A stretch of 64,000 nucleotides of DNA from Acinetobacter dispersus (GCF_009884975.1 NZ_CP041970.1:3906001-3970000), one strand, 5' to 3'; counted from the stretch's first letter, positions 7,662-17,453 are shown. The notes: generated by a model not told the origin, from the letters alone. Program-made: numbers and translations.

Positions 7662-10313
7662 ATGCAGATCGATCGTAATCATAAAGCAGATGCATGGCTG
7701 GCACATAGCCAGCGTGAACAGTCTGGACGTTTGACCATTTTTTTGGGTGCAGCGCCGGGGGTTGGTAAAACCTATGCCATGCTGACTCGAGCACATGAAT
7801 TGATGCAGCAAGGGCAACATGTGATGGTTGGGATCGTAGAAACCCACGGTCGATCTGATACCGAGCGTTTGATTCAGGGGCTTAATGTTATTCCTAGAAA
7901 GACGTTGGAATATCAAGGTCGTATTTTGGAGGAGATGGATCTTGATCAAATCCTCAAATTAAAGCCTGAAATCGTGTTGGTGGATGAACTCGCACATCGC
8001 AATGTACCCAATAGCCGACATGAATTTCGCTGGCAAGATGTGAATGAATTATTGGATGCAGGCATTGATGTCTATAGCACTTTAAACATTCAGCATCTAG
8101 AAAGTCTGAATGATGTGGTCTATCAAATCACGGGCATTCGGGTCAGTGAAACGGTTCCTGATGCGTTATTAAAACGTTTGAAAGATATTCGTTTGGTTGA
8201 TTTGCCTGTTCCTGAATTATTAGAGCGCATGAATCATGGCAAAATTTATTTGGCCGATGTTGCACCTCATGCACTGCAAGGTTTTTTTAAACCTGCACAT
8301 TTAACAGCTTTACGTGATTTGGCGATTCAAACCGTTGCAGGGCAAGTTGAAATTGATTATCGGGAAAAGTTTGTTGCACAAGGACAGATCATCCCGATCC
8401 AGAATCATGTGATGTTGGCGATTGATGGTTCGGAGTTTTCGGAAGATTTAGTGCGTCGGGCACATCGTATTGCGGAAAGACGCAATGCAATCTGGAGTGT
8501 GATTTCGATTCAAAAAAGTCAAAATTCGAATACGCAAGTTTTTGCAGTGACCAAAGCATTCAACTTGGCACGTAAGCTAGGGGCTGATACTTATTTGTTA
8601 CATAGTAATCATATTGCATCGACCATTTTACAAGCAGCTTATGATTATGGTGCGTCCAATATTTTACTCGGTAAAAGTCCTAAAAAATCATTATGGCAAC
8701 GCCTGTTCTCCGATCATATTGCGGATCAACTATTAGAAAAACAGCATCCCTTTGAGATCACATTTGTTCAACCTTTGAAAGCTAAAAATAATAATGAAGC
8801 TAAAATAAAGACAGATAATGTCCGTTCTTCTTGGTTAGAACAAGGCTTGGCATTTAATCCACGTGAGATGATCGAAAGTATTTTGATTGTTCTATTGGGA
8901 TTGGTTGCGGCAACTGTGAGTGATCACTTTATTGGTTATAGTGAATTGGCTTTAATCTTTGTGGTCACCGTACTTATTGTGGCGATGCGAGCAAGGATGT
9001 TCATCACCATTATCAGTGTCCTGATTTGCTTCTTGCTGTATAACTATTTCTTTATTGAACCACGATTTACGCTTCGCATCAGTGCTGAACGAGGGGTGAT
9101 GACCATCATCATCTTTATCATTTCAGCATTATTGGTGGGTCGTTTAGCCAATCAATTACGTGCTCAGGTACTGAGTTTACGTGCCGCAAATTCTGTTTCC
9201 CTACAAATGCAAGAATTAGAACGGAAACTATCCAGCTGTGTCGATATTGAACAAGTTCTGAATATCGCCAAGCAACATTTAGAAAGCTCTTTAAATGCAG
9301 CTGTTTGGCTACGGATCGGAACACAAGAGTTAGGTGATCACTCTTTATTCAATGAAAAAGATCAGATTGCAGCAAATTGGACCCAGAAGAATGCTAAGCC
9401 TTGTGGACGTTTTACCAATACATTAACGCAATCCGAATGGTGGTTTAATCCGCTGAATTTGGTGGGGGACTATGGTGTCATTGCCATTCGATTTAATCAA
9501 AATACAGACAGCATTAGTTTTGAACAACAACGCCTTGCAGAATTGATGATTGATGATATTGCTCAAACCGCTTCGCGGGTGCAGTTGTCTTTACAGTTGG
9601 AAAACTCCCGTGTAGTTGCTGAAACTGAAAAGTTACGCTCTGCATTATTGTCGTCAGTTTCGCATGACTTACGCTCACCTTTGGCGGCAATGATTGGTTC
9701 TGCAGATAGTCTGAAATACTATGGCGAGCAAATGTCAGAGGAAGACCGACATGAATTGTTAGATACCATTCATGTTGAAGGTGAACGATTGGATCGTTAT
9801 ATTCAAAATTTACTGGATATGACTCGACTCGGCCATCAAGGTTTGAGTCTCAGTCGCGACTGGATTGGTGTCGAAGAACTGATTGGTTCTGCGACGCAAC
9901 GGCTGAAGCGTTATCAACCCAAGGTCAATATTGATGTCACAATGACAGATGACTTGCCGCAATTGCATGTGCATCCTGCGTTGATTGAGCAAGCGATATT
10001 TAACGTGCTAGAAAATGCAGCCAAGTTTTCACCAGATGATATCCCGATTGAAGTACATATCCAACAGAATGACGGTTATCTTCAAATTGATATTATCGAC
10101 CAAGGTGTTGGCATTCCCGAAGAGGAGCGAGAGCAAATCTTTGATATGTTCTATACCATGCAACGTGGTGATCGGGGCAAAACAGGAACGGGCTTAGGCC
10201 TCGCCATTGTCAAAGCCATTATCGGTGCACATATGGGTAGTATTGAAGCTTTGGCAGGTACATATGGTCAGGGCACCTTAATTAGAATACGATTACCACT
10301 GCATCAGGATTAA
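7662..10313 (+). CDS. kdpD: Sensor histidine kinase KdpD
   Basis: KdpD is the membrane sensor kinase that controls kdp expression in response to K+ limitation. The 883-residue product has an N-terminal KdpD domain with a Walker A-like GAAPGVGKT (29-37) and a DELAHRN segment, a USP-like domain, four closely spaced transmembrane helices in the middle, a GAF-like region, and a C-terminal kinase. The phospho-acceptor His is at 668 (SHDLRSPLAAM), followed by the N box (NVLENAAKFS) and G boxes (DQGVGIP, GTGLGLAI). Its length is close to the E. coli protein. It is contiguous with kdpABC rather than separately transcribed. Confidence 0.96.
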   Translation: MQIDRNHKADAWLAHSQREQSGRLTIFLGAAPGVGKTYAMLTRAHELMQQGQHVMVGIVETHGRSDTERLIQGLNVIPRKTLEYQGRILEEMDLDQILKLKPEIVLVDELAHRNVPNSRHEFRWQDVNELLDAGIDVYSTLNIQHLESLNDVVYQITGIRVSETVPDALLKRLKDIRLVDLPVPELLERMNHGKIYLADVAPHALQGFFKPAHLTALRDLAIQTVAGQVEIDYREKFVAQGQIIPIQNHVMLAIDGSEFSEDLVRRAHRIAERRNAIWSVISIQKSQNSNTQVFAVTKAFNLARKLGADTYLLHSNHIASTILQAAYDYGASNILLGKSPKKSLWQRLFSDHIADQLLEKQHPFEITFVQPLKAKNNNEAKIKTDNVRSSWLEQGLAFNPREMIESILIVLLGLVAATVSDHFIGYSELALIFVVTVLIVAMRARMFITIISVLICFLLYNYFFIEPRFTLRISAERGVMTIIIFIISALLVGRLANQLRAQVLSLRAANSVSLQMQELERKLSSCVDIEQVLNIAKQHLESSLNAAVWLRIGTQELGDHSLFNEKDQIAANWTQKNAKPCGRFTNTLTQSEWWFNPLNLVGDYGVIAIRFNQNTDSISFEQQRLAELMIDDIAQTASRVQLSLQLENSRVVAETEKLRSALLSSVSHDLRSPLAAMIGSADSLKYYGEQMSEEDRHELLDTIHVEGERLDRYIQNLLDMTRLGHQGLSLSRDWIGVEELIGSATQRLKRYQPKVNIDVTMTDDLPQLHVHPALIEQAIFNVLENAAKFSPDDIPIEVHIQQNDGYLQIDIIDQGVGIPEEEREQIFDMFYTMQRGDRGKTGTGLGLAIVKAIIGAHMGSIEALAGTYGQGTLIRIRLPLHQD

Positions 10314-10324
10314 AATTATTATTT

Positions 10325-11023
10325 ATGCCGCAAACATTAAATTCTCAAGCATCGATTCTGATTATTGATGATGAGCCACAAATTCGGAAGTTTCTGGATA
10401 TCGCTTTACGTGCACAAGGTTATCAGGTGCATGTCGCGGAAAATGGTATGAAGGGTCTGGAGACTTTGGCGACACGTGGTGCTGATTTATTGATTTTAGA
10501 TCTTGGCCTACCAGATATGGATGGGCAAGAAGTTTTGATTGAGTTACGACAGTGGTCTGCGATTCCTGTGATTGTATTATCTGCGCGCCCTGATGAAAAT
10601 CAAAAAATAAGATTATTGGATGCTGGAGCGAATGACTATGTCACCAAGCCGTTTAGTATTCAAGAACTCTGTGCGCGTATTCGGGTGATGTTTCGGAATA
10701 TGCCACAACAGTTGGAGCATAATTTAGTCTTCAATGATGGGCAGCTTTGTATCGATGTAGCTGAACATACTGCTAAATTGCTAGATGAAGAAATTGCCCT
10801 AACTAAAAAAGAGTTTCAATTGCTGGCTTTATTGATTCGTCATCAGGGCAAGATCGTGACGCAAAAACAAATTATGACCGAGTTATGGGGCATTACCCAT
10901 GAAGAAGATACCCATTATCTTCGGATCTTGGTGAAAAAGCTTAGAACAAAAATCGGCGATTCTGCAGTAACACCGAGGTATATTTTTACCATTGCAGGCG
11001 TAGGGTTACGCTTTGGTGAATAA
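10325..11023 (+). CDS. kdpE: Response regulator KdpE
   Basis: KdpE is the OmpR/PhoB-family transcription factor phosphorylated by KdpD that activates the kdp operon. The 232-residue protein has a receiver domain with acidic pair DD (15-16), phospho-acceptor Asp59 (LDLGLPDMDG) and the conserved Lys of TKPF, then a C-terminal winged helix (ALTKKEFQLLALL...GVGLRFGE). It follows kdpD by 11 bp. No clear terminator follows it. Its probable operator is the set of direct repeats upstream of kdpA. Confidence 0.95.
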   Translation: MPQTLNSQASILIIDDEPQIRKFLDIALRAQGYQVHVAENGMKGLETLATRGADLLILDLGLPDMDGQEVLIELRQWSAIPVIVLSARPDENQKIRLLDAGANDYVTKPFSIQELCARIRVMFRNMPQQLEHNLVFNDGQLCIDVAEHTAKLLDEEIALTKKEFQLLALLIRHQGKIVTQKQIMTELWGITHEEDTHYLRILVKKLRTKIGDSAVTPRYIFTIAGVGLRFGE

Positions 11024-11101
11024 TTATGATTAATCCGATCTAATTGTTTGGATTATAAAAATATTTATTAAAGAATTGATGTGCTATTAAAGAGCGGAGT
11101 G

Positions 11102-11131
11102 TTAGCTAGTTCACGGTTTTTAAGCTATAAT
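11102..11131 (+). promoter_or_regulatory. Candidate sigma-70 promoter of the three-lipoprotein operon
   Basis: A perfect TATAAT at 11126-11131 is preceded after 18 bp by a weak -35-like TTAGCT at 11102-11107. It lies 36 bp upstream of the ATG at 11168, in the gap after kdpE. Confidence 0.4.
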
Positions 11132-11167
11132 TTTCACGTTTTTAATCTTTATTTTGATAGAGCGACA

Positions 11168-11839
11168 ATGAAAAAATTATTAGCAGTTACAGTATTCAGT
11201 TCTTTAGGTCTAATGGCCTGTTCAACCACAGAAACATCAAAATCAATTCAAAGTCCACAAGTGACGGCAGCAGTGCAGCAGATTAAATATAATGGGGTGA
11301 AAGTACCTGTTTCGATTGGTAAGTTTGATAACCGTTCAAGTTATATGAGAGGCATCTTCTCTGATAATGTTGATCGTCTTGGTGGACAAGCAAAAACCAT
11401 TTTAGAAACACATCTGCAGCAAACGGGTTATTTCTCGGTTCTAAATCGCGATAATTTGTCTGAACTTAAACAAGAAGTTGGTTATAGCAATACAGCCCAA
11501 ACCATTAAAGGCGCACGCTACGTTATTACAGGTGATGTATCTGAATTTGGTCGCAAAGAAGTGGGTGATCAGCAGTTATTCGGTATTTTAGGTCGCGGTA
11601 AACAACAAATTGCTTATGCCAAAGTGAACTTGAATATTGTGGATGTAAAAACCTCAGAGATTGTACATTCAGTACAAGGCGCGGGGGAATATGCATTGAG
11701 CGCACGTGAAGTACTCGGTTTTGGTTCTACCGCATCTTATGATTCGACTTTAAATGGTAAAGTTTTAGACTTGGCTGTACGTGAAGCAGTGAATAACTTA
11801 GTGACTGATATTCAGAATAATCGTTGGACTGCGCAATAA
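11168..11839 (+). CDS. CsgG/HfaB-family lipoprotein
   Basis: A 223-residue lipoprotein with signal peptide and lipobox LMAC (acylated Cys18). The body matches the CsgG-like fold found in outer-membrane assembly lipoproteins: VPVSIGKFDNRSSY, an LETHLQQTGYFSVLNRDNL strand-helix unit and a C-terminal helix (LDLAVREAVNNLV). The ATG at 11168 is chosen because the signal peptide starts there; the frame extends upstream to 11081 without support. It is first in a tight operon with a DUF4810 and a DUF799 lipoprotein, a trio that tends to travel together. The curli role of true CsgG cannot be assumed, since no csg genes are near. Confidence 0.85.
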   Translation: MKKLLAVTVFSSLGLMACSTTETSKSIQSPQVTAAVQQIKYNGVKVPVSIGKFDNRSSYMRGIFSDNVDRLGGQAKTILETHLQQTGYFSVLNRDNLSELKQEVGYSNTAQTIKGARYVITGDVSEFGRKEVGDQQLFGILGRGKQQIAYAKVNLNIVDVKTSEIVHSVQGAGEYALSAREVLGFGSTASYDSTLNGKVLDLAVREAVNNLVTDIQNNRWTAQ

Positions 11840-11856
11840 GGCTGGACCGCTGTAAA

Positions 11857-12225
11857 ATGAAAAAAATTCTGTTCACCAGTTTAATCACGTTCGGCTTGGT
11901 TGGCTGTGCTGCAGGGCCTCAACCTTTATATAGTTGGGGTTCTTATACACAACAGACCTATCTGATGTATAACCAGCCAGAAAAAGCCACACCGAGTGCA
12001 CAAATCATTAAGTTAGAAGCGGAAATTGAAAAAGCCAAAGCGAAAAATCTGGCTGTTCCGCCAGGCTTATATGCACATCTAGGATTGTTATCTTTACAAG
12101 TGAATAATGCGCAAAAAGCAGTTGAATATTTTCAATTGGAACGACAAGTTTATCCTGAATCTACGGTATTGATGGATCGGTTGTTGCGGAAAATGAATGC
12201 CAATGTGGGATCGACGCAGCCATGA
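11857..12225 (+). CDS. DUF4810 domain-containing lipoprotein
   Basis: A 122-residue lipoprotein with lipobox LVGC (Cys17), followed by the family hallmark PLYSWGSYTQQTY and a short helical segment resembling a TPR-like pair (LEAEIEKAKAK, LYAHLGLLSLQVNNAQKAVEYFQLE). The ATG at 11857 is preferred over 11824, which overlaps the previous gene. The last four bases overlap the start of the DUF799 gene (ATGA), indicating translational coupling. Function is unknown; it probably acts with its two lipoprotein neighbours at the outer membrane. Confidence 0.85.
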   Translation: MKKILFTSLITFGLVGCAAGPQPLYSWGSYTQQTYLMYNQPEKATPSAQIIKLEAEIEKAKAKNLAVPPGLYAHLGLLSLQVNNAQKAVEYFQLERQVYPESTVLMDRLLRKMNANVGSTQP

Positions 12226-12899
12226 TTAAGACCTTTTTAGTTACAACCCTTCTGCTGACGGGTCTGGTATTGACGGGCTGTGCTTCATCTCCAACGGTAA
12301 ATAAGGATATGACGGTTTATAAACAGCATATGCCGAAATCTATTTTGGTATTACCACCTGTCAATGATTCCCCTGATGTAAAGGCAACTTATAGCTATTG
12401 GCCGACTGTGATCACGCCAGTTGCTGAAGCGGGTTACTATGTCTTTCCAATTTCTGTGGTCGACTCAATGTTTAAAGAGAACGGCGTGACCAACGGTCAT
12501 GATGCGCAAAGCATCTCGCCGCAGAAATTACAGGAAATCTTTGGTGCCGATGCAGCTTTATATATTCGAATTAAAGAATATGGCTCCAAGTATCAAGTTA
12601 TTCAAAGTGTTGCGACGGTCAGTGTAGATGCGAAACTGGTTGATTTAAAAACCAACGAGACGCTTTGGACTGGTGAGAAGAAAGCCGTGCAATCGAGTAA
12701 TAATGGTAACAACGATTTACTTACTTCTTTAGTTGGCGCATTGGTTGAACAAATCGCGGGGAGTGTAAATGATCGTGCTTATCCTTTGGCAACGATTGTA
12801 AATACCCAACTCTTTACCCCGACACAGCATAACCCTGGTTTGGGCTTGCTCTATGGACCTCGTTCTCCTAAATACCAACAAGATGGTGTTGTGAAGTAA
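12222..12899 (+). CDS. DUF799 (GNA1162-type) lipoprotein
   Basis: A 225-residue predicted lipoprotein with lipobox LTGC (about residue 19). The mature part carries the DUF799 pattern: SILVLPPVNDSPDVKATYSY near the start and a WPTVITPVAEAGYYVFP segment. The family resembles the N-terminal fold of TolB and is found as Neisseria GNA1162. It overlaps the DUF4810 gene by 4 bp and ends an operon of three lipoproteins. Function unproven; a shared role in outer-membrane assembly or secretion is inference. Confidence 0.85.
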   Translation: MIKTFLVTTLLLTGLVLTGCASSPTVNKDMTVYKQHMPKSILVLPPVNDSPDVKATYSYWPTVITPVAEAGYYVFPISVVDSMFKENGVTNGHDAQSISPQKLQEIFGADAALYIRIKEYGSKYQVIQSVATVSVDAKLVDLKTNETLWTGEKKAVQSSNNGNNDLLTSLVGALVEQIAGSVNDRAYPLATIVNTQLFTPTQHNPGLGLLYGPRSPKYQQDGVVK

Positions 12900-12923
12900 T
12901 CCATATTTCATCTGCAGAATAAA

Positions 12924-12944
12924 AAAGCCTCTTGATGAGGCTTT
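12924..12944. terminator. Bidirectional terminator between converging genes
   Basis: An 8-bp perfect stem (12924-12931 with 12937-12944, loop of 5) sits between the DUF799 gene (+) and the aldehyde dehydrogenase gene (-), with A/T runs on both sides. Confidence 0.75.
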
Positions 12945-12958
12945 GTTATTCTTGAATC

Positions 12959-14419
12959 TTATTTAATATTTGGATCACCTTGTTTCAAGAAGAAACGTAA
13001 GGCGAGTTTCTGTACCCAAGTACCATAAGGAGGATAGAACAACTGCGTTGGGAAGAAACGATGACGTGCAAAAACAGTTTTTGCATGGGAAAGCTCACGG
13101 AAACCTTCTTCGCCATGGTATGTGCCCATGCCAGAGTTACCAATACCCCCGAACGGCGCATCATGATTGACCACATGCCATCCCCAATCGTTCAAGGTCA
13201 CACCCCCTGAATGGGTTTGTTTTAAGACATAATCACGTTCATTGGCATCGTGAGTAAAGAGGTATAAGGCTAATGGTCGTTCACCCGCTTGAATATAATC
13301 AATTGCATCATCCACTGTATCGTAAGCAACCACAGGTAAAACTGGGCCAAATAGTTCTTCTTTAAGAATCCGCATCTCTGCTGTGCAATTCAGGACGATA
13401 TGTACAGGCATACGACGCGCATCTTTGTCACGATCATATTCACCACAAGCAATGATTTGAGCACCTTTGGCTTTGGCATCATCTAAGATATCGAGCAAAC
13501 GTTTTAGATGGCGATCATTCACAATCGAAGTGTAGTTGGAATTTTGGTTGATATTATTGCCATACATCGCAGTGAAATTCGCTTGGCATTCTGCAACGAA
13601 TTGATCCACTTTTTCTTTTGGCACCAGTGCATAGTCGGGCGCAACGCAGATCTGACCACAGTTGGTCGCTTTACCATGTAAAACGCGTTTTGCAGCATCA
13701 GCCAGTGGGTAATTACGGCTGACTAAAGCAGGGGATTTTCCACCAAGTTCTAAGGTGACTGGGGTTAAATTATCTGCTGCCGCACGCATGACTACGCGAC
13801 CAATTGCTGGCGAACCTGTAAATACAATATGGTTGAAGGGTAGTGAGGTGAATTGTGCTGGATCAAGAATCTCTTCACCAAAAACAGCGACCTCATCTTC
13901 ACTAAAAATTTCAGCCAACATCCGTTTAACTACAGCATTGGTTGCTGGAGTCACTTCAGGTAGTTTGATCATCACCCGATTACCTGCTGCAATTGCGGCA
14001 ATTAATGGCCCCAAGGCTAAATAAACAGGGAAGTTCCAAGGAACAATAACACCTACTACACCTTTAGGCTGGTATTGCACACGTAGGCGATTCGATAAAA
14101 ATAGCAATTCAGTATGACGTTTACTTGGTCGCATCCAACGGCGGACATGACGAATGGCATGTTCTGCTTCAAGCACTGAACCGAGTAAATCAAGTAGTTT
14201 TGATTCATCTACGGAGCGTGAACTAAAGTCGGAATTAATTGCTGTCGCAATCACATCTTGATAACGGATAATTTGTTTTTTTATTTGCAATAATTTGGTA
14301 CGTCGATCATCTGGATCTGGGTAAGGCTTAGCATCAAAAGCAGCACGCTGTTGCTTAAACACCGAATACATATGTTCGGTTGCAGGATCACTGAATTGTT
14401 GTGAAGTTGAAAGTGTCAT
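12959..14419 (-). CDS. Aldehyde dehydrogenase, coniferyl-aldehyde dehydrogenase type
   Basis: A 486-residue NAD(P)-dependent aldehyde dehydrogenase. Visible landmarks are the PWNFP motif (127-131), FTGSPAIG (200-207), the general base Glu224 in LELGGK and the catalytic Cys258 in NCGQICV. The sequence resembles the CalB subgroup that oxidises coniferyl aldehyde and also medium or long-chain aliphatic aldehydes; the real substrate is uncertain. The ATG at 14419 is chosen because AAAGGAG precedes it, rather than the frame start at 14434. It is divergent from an AraC regulator, its likely controller. Confidence 0.85.
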   Translation of the reverse strand: MTLSTSQQFSDPATEHMYSVFKQQRAAFDAKPYPDPDDRRTKLLQIKKQIIRYQDVIATAINSDFSSRSVDESKLLDLLGSVLEAEHAIRHVRRWMRPSKRHTELLFLSNRLRVQYQPKGVVGVIVPWNFPVYLALGPLIAAIAAGNRVMIKLPEVTPATNAVVKRMLAEIFSEDEVAVFGEEILDPAQFTSLPFNHIVFTGSPAIGRVVMRAAADNLTPVTLELGGKSPALVSRNYPLADAAKRVLHGKATNCGQICVAPDYALVPKEKVDQFVAECQANFTAMYGNNINQNSNYTSIVNDRHLKRLLDILDDAKAKGAQIIACGEYDRDKDARRMPVHIVLNCTAEMRILKEELFGPVLPVVAYDTVDDAIDYIQAGERPLALYLFTHDANERDYVLKQTHSGGVTLNDWGWHVVNHDAPFGGIGNSGMGTYHGEEGFRELSHAKTVFARHRFFPTQLFYPPYGTWVQKLALRFFLKQGDPNIK

Positions 14420-14550
14420 TGTTGCTCCTTTCATGCTTATTAGTAGAATAGACTTTATGATTGATGAGATTTGTAGTCGATGTTAAATTGAGACAACAAA
14501 AGGTAATTTAGTGCCATTATGCATCATCACTCAAGGGATGAGGTGAAAAA

Positions 14551-15621
14551 ATGCGTAAACAGGATGTGAGCCCGATGCTGATTGAAGCGCGTTATGATCA
14601 AAATCAATTGGCTCAAGGTACGCCGATTTTAGGTCTAACCAGTCTGCTGGAAGCCATGCAACAGCAAGGTTATCGTTTGGATGAGGTTTTAGCGGGCACA
14701 GGCATTTCTCAGGATGCACTGAATAGTGCAGCTTCTCATATTTCCCCCTATCAAAAATTACAGCTTTTTCAAACGATTCAGCGTTTATCTAAAGATCCGC
14801 TGATTGGCATGCGGGCTGGGCAAAAACAGCGGCTATCGGATTTTGGCGTTTATGGTTATGCGCTGTCTTCCTCTCGTAATTTCCAACAGGCGGTAGAGTT
14901 TGGTATTCGTCACATCAAACTCGCGGCACCTGTACTCAAGAAAAGCTTTTCGATTCAAAAGCAAGTTGCCATTTTTGAAGGTCATGAAATTATTGCGCTG
15001 GGTCAATTATTGCCTTTGGTGTGTGAGTTTTGGTTTAGTTCAATGCAAACCCTGATTGAATGTGTATTAGAGGCACCATTTCAAGCGAAAAAACTGTTAC
15101 TGCCTTATCCAGCACCTCAATATGCAGATGAATATGAAAAAGTCTTTCGCTGTCCTGTGGAATTCGATGCAGAGGTAATGCAATGGCATTTTGATCTTGA
15201 TTGGCTCGATAAACCTTGTCCGAATGCCAATCCGATTACTGCGGATATGTGTCAGTCTTTTTGCGAAAGGATGTTGGGGAGCAATGATGACGAACAAGAA
15301 CCTGATTTAGTCCGAACGATCCGTCTGATCTTATTAGATGCGGTTGGCAGCTTTCCGAGCGCACAAGAGATTGCAGATCAATTGCATTTATCCAAGCGAA
15401 CTTTATACCGCCGTTTGTCAGATGCGGAAGTCAGTTATCAAGAGATTTTAGACAGTACTAGAAGGCGACTTGCAGATGAATATTTGGCAACAAGTTTGAG
15501 CATTGATGAAATCGCAGAACGCTTAGGATTTTCAGATACCTCAAATTTTAGAAAAGCCTATCGTAATTGGGTGGGGATTTCACCAAATGAATATCGAGCC
15601 GATAAAAATAAGATAATTTAG
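14551..15621 (+). CDS. AraC-family transcriptional regulator
   Basis: A 356-residue regulator with an N-terminal arabinose-binding-like (OruR/ArgR-type) domain and a C-terminal AraC double helix-turn-helix from about residue 255 (AQEIADQLHLSKRTLYRRL, then SIDEIAERLGFSDTSNFRKAY, ending in the GISPNEYR signature). AGGTG lies 5 bp before the ATG. It is divergent from the aldehyde dehydrogenase gene across 131 bp, which suggests it regulates that gene in response to an aldehyde or related aliphatic or aromatic compound. This is inference from position. Confidence 0.88.
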   Translation: MRKQDVSPMLIEARYDQNQLAQGTPILGLTSLLEAMQQQGYRLDEVLAGTGISQDALNSAASHISPYQKLQLFQTIQRLSKDPLIGMRAGQKQRLSDFGVYGYALSSSRNFQQAVEFGIRHIKLAAPVLKKSFSIQKQVAIFEGHEIIALGQLLPLVCEFWFSSMQTLIECVLEAPFQAKKLLLPYPAPQYADEYEKVFRCPVEFDAEVMQWHFDLDWLDKPCPNANPITADMCQSFCERMLGSNDDEQEPDLVRTIRLILLDAVGSFPSAQEIADQLHLSKRTLYRRLSDAEVSYQEILDSTRRRLADEYLATSLSIDEIAERLGFSDTSNFRKAYRNWVGISPNEYRADKNKII

Positions 15622-16101
15622 TTTAAAAAATAGGTTTTATTCTCAAAATATGAATTTTTTAATTTAATTTTAATATCGCGCGATAATAATGACTATTATA
15701 ATTGTTGGAATGTTCATAAATAGCTATTTATTTTAAATACGATAGAAGTTTTATAAATGAATGATATTTGTTTTAATTATCATTTAATTAAATATGTTAT
15801 TTTTTAATCAAAAAATGCACCATAATATTGCATTGTGATTTTAAATATATAGCATTTTGATTAGTTATTCTTCAGGTGTTTTGATCGATTGATCTAAATT
15901 TTTTATAAAAATATATTAATAATTAAAGTCTTATATTGAAAAGTATATTTGTATACTTTTAAGGTATTTTTCATGTGAATGACTGTGTTCACTATATAAT
16001 TAAATTAAATGAATTAGCTAAAGTTAAATCGCATAGAATCTGTGCTGGATTAGGGTAGGTGTACCCATTAAAAAAACTTATTATGCTAAGGATTGCATTC
16101 A
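15622..16101. other. AT-rich intergenic region upstream of the CitMHS transporter
   Basis: A 480-bp stretch with no supported gene. It contains a 22-bp palindrome at 15939-15960 (arms AAAAGTATA and TATACTTTT, 4-bp centre) about 140 bp upstream of the transporter, which looks like an operator. No clear terminator follows the AraC gene. Confidence 0.6.
15939..15960. promoter_or_regulatory. 22-bp palindrome, candidate operator for the CitMHS transporter
   Basis: Perfect 9-bp arms AAAAGTATA / TATACTTTT surround TTTG. The low GC content and absence of a T tract make a terminator unlikely. The GTATA...TATAC core recalls sites of GntR-type regulators, but no such regulator gene lies here. Confidence 0.4.
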
Positions 16102-17439
16102 ATGCTGACTTTTTTAGGTATCAGCATGATCATGTGCTTTATGTATTTGATCATGTCAAAACGTCTCAGTGCATTAGTTGCATTAATTTTAATCCCATTC
16201 ATATTTGCTATTATCGCTTGGGGCTTAGGTTTTTATTTTGACAGCTTAAGTCATATTCAATTGGCCGAACTTGGCAATACCATGTTAGAGGGTATTAAAA
16301 AGCTCGCACCAACAGGCGTCATGCTTCTTTTTGCTATTTTATATTTTGCATTAATGATTGATTCGGGGTTATTTGACCCTTCGGTAAGATGGATTTTAAA
16401 GAAAGTAAAAGGCGATCCATTAAAAATCACTTTAGGTACAGTTTTTCTCACATTATTGGTCTCTTTAGATGGTGATGGCTCAACCACGTATATGATTTGT
16501 GTGGCGGCAATGATGCCACTATACAAACGTGTTGGCATGAATCCATTGATCATGACCTGCTTGATGTTGCTTTGTAGTGGTGTGATGAATTTGACTCCAT
16601 GGGGTGGACCAACAGCACGTGCTGCGAGTGCACTTCAAGTTGATGCCAGTGAAGTCTTCATCCCAATGATCCCATCGATGATTGTGGCTGCTGCTTGGTT
16701 ATTCTTCTTGGCTTACATGTATGGCATGTATGAACGCAAACGTTTAGGCGTGATTGAACTGGTAGACATCAGCCATGCCGATGATATTTCGATCTCAAAA
16801 GATCCAGAAGCACAACGTCCGCATTTACGCTGGTTTAACGGTATCTTGACTGTGGTATTAATGGCTTCTTTGGTAAAAGGGATTTTACCAATGTCGATCC
16901 TGTTTATGCTTGGTTTCTGTATTGCATTAGTCGTGAACTATCCATGTGTCAACATGCAGAAAAAACGTATCGCCATGCATGCAGATAGCGTACTGGCGGT
17001 AGTGGGTGTGATCTTTGCTGCAGGTGTCTTTACTGGAATTCTATCTGGTACAGGCATGGTTGAAGCAATGTCTAAAGGCTTCGTTGCTGTGATTCCACCA
17101 AGTATGGGGCCTTATTTAGCACCAATTACGGGTGTATTGAGTATGCCTTTGACTTTCTTTATGTCGAATGATGCCTTTTATTTTGGTGTTTTACCAATTC
17201 TTGCGGAAGCAGCATCGCATTATGGAATTTCGCCAGTTGAAATTGCACGTGCGTCGATTATTGGGCAACCGATTCACTTGTTATCACCTTTAGTTCCTTC
17301 AACATATTTGTTATGTGGTTTGGCTGCTGTAGAAATGGGTGATCATCAGAAATTCACGTTGAAATGGGCATTTATTACCTGCTGCGTGTTGATGGGTAGC
17401 GCCTTAATATTCGGTGTATTTCCATTTTATAATATGTAA
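16102..17439 (+). CDS. CitMHS-family citrate (tricarboxylate):cation symporter
   Basis: A 445-residue inner-membrane carrier with about 11-12 hydrophobic segments. It matches the CitMHS family, which imports citrate complexed with a divalent metal together with protons; typical motifs are SLDGDGSTTYMI and MNLTPWGGPTARAA, near the first half of the transport core. The ATG at 16102 has AAGGA nine bases upstream; the in-frame TTG at 16093 is less likely. The next gene is a porin on the same strand, suggesting a paired outer- and inner-membrane uptake route for organic acids. Confidence 0.88.
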   Translation: MLTFLGISMIMCFMYLIMSKRLSALVALILIPFIFAIIAWGLGFYFDSLSHIQLAELGNTMLEGIKKLAPTGVMLLFAILYFALMIDSGLFDPSVRWILKKVKGDPLKITLGTVFLTLLVSLDGDGSTTYMICVAAMMPLYKRVGMNPLIMTCLMLLCSGVMNLTPWGGPTARAASALQVDASEVFIPMIPSMIVAAAWLFFLAYMYGMYERKRLGVIELVDISHADDISISKDPEAQRPHLRWFNGILTVVLMASLVKGILPMSILFMLGFCIALVVNYPCVNMQKKRIAMHADSVLAVVGVIFAAGVFTGILSGTGMVEAMSKGFVAVIPPSMGPYLAPITGVLSMPLTFFMSNDAFYFGVLPILAEAASHYGISPVEIARASIIGQPIHLLSPLVPSTYLLCGLAAVEMGDHQKFTLKWAFITCCVLMGSALIFGVFPFYNM

Positions 17440-17453
17440 ATCAATTTGTTATA

